NCBI GenBank assembly: GCA_031271325.1
Contig: JAISVY010000047.1
Span: 1 to 15,912, forward strand
Length of the DNA stretch: 15,912 bases
Source: Oscillospiraceae bacterium
GTDB taxonomy: Bacteria; Bacillota; Clostridia; Oscillospirales; UBA929
Direction: 5' to 3'
Both the position numbers and the translations under genes were made by a program. Positions 14,241 through 15,912 of this stretch are shown in pieces. The notes below the pieces were generated by a model. The model saw only the letters and a program-made list of their open reading frames with translations. It was not told where the DNA came from and searched no databases. Every line of letters begins with the position of its first letter. Positions within the stretch are counted from its first letter, which is position 1.

Positions 14241-15212
14241 ATGGTAACCGTAAAGGATGTCGCGCAGCACGCCGGGCTGTCGCCGTCTTGTGTTTCCAAG
14301 TATTTTAGAGACAAAAACAGCGTACGCAACGATTCGCGCGTACGCATTGAGGCAGCCGTAACGGCGTTGAATTATGTGCCTTCCGATATAGCCCGTTCGC
14401 TCAGGGGGAAACGGAGCAACACCATCAAAGCGCTGATGCCGCTCATTACCCGCCCGTTTTTTGCCGAAGTGTTTGAGTATCTCCATACGCCTTGCCGCAC
14501 AGCCGGTTACAATCTGCTTCTGCAAACCATCAGCGCAGGCGAGACGTTTACATCCCGGGATTTTGCGTTTGCCGACGGGGTGATCATCGCGTTCCCCGAT
14601 GACGAAAAAGTGATCAGGCAGATCTCCGGCATCCTCGGGGAAACAGGAAAACCCATTGTCTGTTTGCTCGGGCATGCCAACGCAAAAGACTGCACCGTTG
14701 TTTCCGTGGACATATCACAGGGCATGGCCGAAGCCGCGAAATACCTTTTGTCGTCCGGCAGAAAACGCATCGCCTATGTGGGCGGCACCGACGACAGTTC
14801 CCCTTCCAGCGAGCGTTTCCGCGGGTTTGTTTCCATTGTGGAGCCCGAAAGGCGCCATATGGTCTTTCGGCGGGATTTTTCCTTGGCGTGGGGATTCCGA
14901 GCCGCGCAGTACATGCTGGCTAATCTTCCGGACGGCGTGCTGTGCGAAAACGATTCGATCGCCGCGGGCGTAATCAGCTGTTTTTTGGCAAACGGAATAA
15001 CCGTACCCGGCGATGTCTCCGTCATCGGCTTCGACAACACCATCATCGCCGAGACATACTGGCCTTCGATTACATCCGTCTCAATCCCAACAATGGAAAT
15101 GGCGGAAGTGGCTGTTCGCAGTTTGCTGAACGCCGTCAGCGGCAAGCCTGTGTGCAATCAGGAATTCCAAAGCAAACTCATTGTCCGCGAATCGTCCTCC
15201 TTCCGGGGTTAG
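14241..15212 (+). CDS. LacI-family transcriptional regulator
   Basis: A 323-residue regulator with an N-terminal LacI helix-turn-helix (VTVKDVAQHAGLSPSCVSKYF, about 2-22), hinge helix PSDIARSLRGKRSN (about 51-64, with the minor-groove leucine in ARSL) and a periplasmic-binding-like effector domain. The latter shows FADGVIIAF, KRIAYVGGTDDSSPSSERFRGF and the conserved C-terminal DVSVIGFDNTIIAETYWPSITSV. The start is ATG at 14241 with GGGAGG about 9 nt upstream. It is divergent from the transport/catabolic operon and separated by the region with two matching operators, so it very likely represses that operon. The inducer is probably the transported mannoside or a metabolite of it. Autoregulation is possible because O1 lies only about 50 bp upstream of its promoter. 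Confidence 0.95.
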   Translation: MVTVKDVAQHAGLSPSCVSKYFRDKNSVRNDSRVRIEAAVTALNYVPSDIARSLRGKRSNTIKALMPLITRPFFAEVFEYLHTPCRTAGYNLLLQTISAGETFTSRDFAFADGVIIAFPDDEKVIRQISGILGETGKPIVCLLGHANAKDCTVVSVDISQGMAEAAKYLLSSGRKRIAYVGGTDDSSPSSERFRGFVSIVEPERRHMVFRRDFSLAWGFRAAQYMLANLPDGVLCENDSIAAGVISCFLANGITVPGDVSVIGFDNTIIAETYWPSITSVSIPTMEMAEVAVRSLLNAVSGKPVCNQEFQSKLIVRESSSFRG

Positions 15213-15227
15213 CTGCGGCGGAAGGTT

Positions 15228-15274
15228 AAAAAACTCTTTGAAACCGCTGAGGTTCCAAAGAGTTTTGTTGTTTT
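15228..15274. terminator. Bidirectional Rho-independent terminator
   Basis: The stem AAAACTCTTTG (15230-15240) pairs with CAAAGAGTTTT (15256-15266). After one mismatch AACC pairs with GGTT, closing the loop GCTGA. On the plus strand the stem ends in TTTTGTTGTTTT and on the minus strand in six Ts (15233-15228). It serves the convergent lacI and bactofilin genes. Confidence 0.9.
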
Positions 15275-15312
15275 GCGGGGCGCGCTCATCGGAGCGGCAC
15301 ATACGGCTCGTG

Positions 15313-15783
15313 TCACCCGGACGGCAGTCCTTTTTCGGGAATCATCGCGTCGCCAAGCTGCGAAAAGTCAAAATGGAGCTTTCCTTCGGCTTCCAGCAGT
15401 TCAATCGTCGCCGCTTCGGAGTGTTCATCCACCATACGGAATTGACCGTTGATCCGCGCGCCCTCGTCCGTCTTGAGGGTCTGCGCCGCGATGCCTCCCT
15501 CCACATAAGCGCTGGAGGTAAGGTGAACCAAACCGTCGCAAACGACGATGCCCTTCACCTTCCCGCAGACCTCAATCCGCTTCGCCTTAATATTCCCGAT
15601 CACGCTTCCGGTTTCACCAACCTTGAGGAAACCGCTCAAATCAACATCGCCTAAGTATGTCCCGTCAATCACAACCGTCTCCGTGCCGGATAGCTTGGCG
15701 GACTCCAATTTGATCCCCTTCCCGATAACGGTCGGGGACGAGCTTGGCTCCACCGTTTGGCTCGGGCTCTTTTTTACTTTCAT
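15313..15783 (-). CDS. Bactofilin family (polymer-forming cytoskeletal) protein
   Basis: A 156-residue protein with the bactofilin beta-helix pattern: TVIGKGIKLESAKLSGTET (18-36) leads into turns with short hydrophobic/glycine repeats (VVIDGTYLGDV, LKVGETGSVIGNI, IEVCGKVKGIV, VHLTSSAYVEGGI, LKTDEGARINGQF). Bactofilins self-assemble into filaments at the membrane or envelope and scaffold cell-shape or wall enzymes. The flanking N-terminal tail (1-17) and a Glu-rich C-terminus (about 118-156) are of the usual low-complexity kind. The start is ATG at 15783. The nearest Shine-Dalgarno (GGGAGG) is about 13 nt away, rather far, but no better in-frame start exists. It is convergent with lacI and unrelated to the mannoside operon. 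Confidence 0.9.
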   Translation of the reverse strand: MKVKKSPSQTVEPSSSPTVIGKGIKLESAKLSGTETVVIDGTYLGDVDLSGFLKVGETGSVIGNIKAKRIEVCGKVKGIVVCDGLVHLTSSAYVEGGIAAQTLKTDEGARINGQFRMVDEHSEAATIELLEAEGKLHFDFSQLGDAMIPEKGLPSG

Positions 15784-15805
15784 GGTTTTTGAGAAGCCTC
15801 CCTGT

Positions 15806-15912
15806 TCAATCGGTACTTACAACTGAATTATAGCGCAGTTTACCTCTGTATGCAAGTAAATTCATAACAAAATACTTGATGTCGTCAGCCCCGGCATAGA
15901 GCCAGGCATGGG
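15806..15912 (-). other. Window edge: possible 3' end of an unidentified minus-strand gene
   Basis: One minus-strand frame is open from the edge for 34 codons and stops at 15806. Another stops at 15862. The first starts with GC-ending codons (HAWLYAGADDIKYF) but turns AT-rich over the predicted promoter. I cannot assign either frame to a family, and the stretch may simply be intergenic. Confidence 0.2.
15827..15855 (-). promoter_or_regulatory. Possible promoter of the bactofilin gene
   Basis: On the minus strand a perfect TATAAT (15832-15827) follows TTGCAT (15855-15850) with a 17-nt spacer. The -10 is strong and the -35 weak. Transcription would start about 37 nt before the bactofilin ATG. 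Confidence 0.5.

Overview
The window looks like chromosomal DNA from a GC-rich member of the Clostridia (Bacillota). This is inferred from strong purine-rich Shine-Dalgarno sites, a textbook sigma-A promoter, an LplA/LplB/YtcP-style CUT1 ABC transporter without its own ATPase, and tightly packed co-directional genes in about 57% GC DNA. No species can be named from the sequence.

Layout. Almost everything from 13942 down to the left edge is one minus-strand gene train. In transcription order it is: lipoprotein solute-binding protein (SBP), two CUT1 permeases, SGNH/GDSL hydrolase, GH38 alpha-mannosidase, D-lyxose/mannose-type isomerase (cupin), FGGY sugar kinase, divergent class II ketose-phosphate aldolase, DUF4432 aldose-epimerase-like protein, mannitol-1-phosphate-dehydrogenase-like protein, and the start of a 2-oxoacid dehydrogenase E2 subunit that runs off the window. 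A LacI-family regulator is transcribed divergently (14241-15212). A bactofilin gene (15313-15783, minus) converges on lacI, with a bidirectional terminator between them.

Control. The SBP promoter is TTGACA-N17-TATAAT. A near-palindrome GTGCAACGTTACAC fills its spacer and a perfect palindrome GTGCAACGTTGCAC lies 98 bp downstream in the leader. These are almost certainly operators for the adjacent LacI protein. The second operator sits inside a possible 24-codon leader ORF.

How the genes may work together (inference). A mannoside, possibly acylated, is imported intact by the ABC system. It is de-esterified by the cytosolic SGNH hydrolase and cleaved by cytosolic GH38. The freed mannose is isomerised to fructose, phosphorylated by the FGGY kinase, and either split by the aldolase or linked to a polyol phosphate through the MtlD-like enzyme. 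This would be a mannose route without mannose-6-phosphate isomerase. A pentose route (lyxose to xylulose) is the main alternative. The three longer gaps (55-69 nt) in the SBP-to-kinase part each contain a stem-loop.

A second notable feature is a degenerate 7-bp tandem repeat (CTGTT + 2 nt). It occurs three times inside the E2 coding sequence, in its interdomain linkers and in both orientations, and again in the 144-nt gap before the DUF4432 gene.
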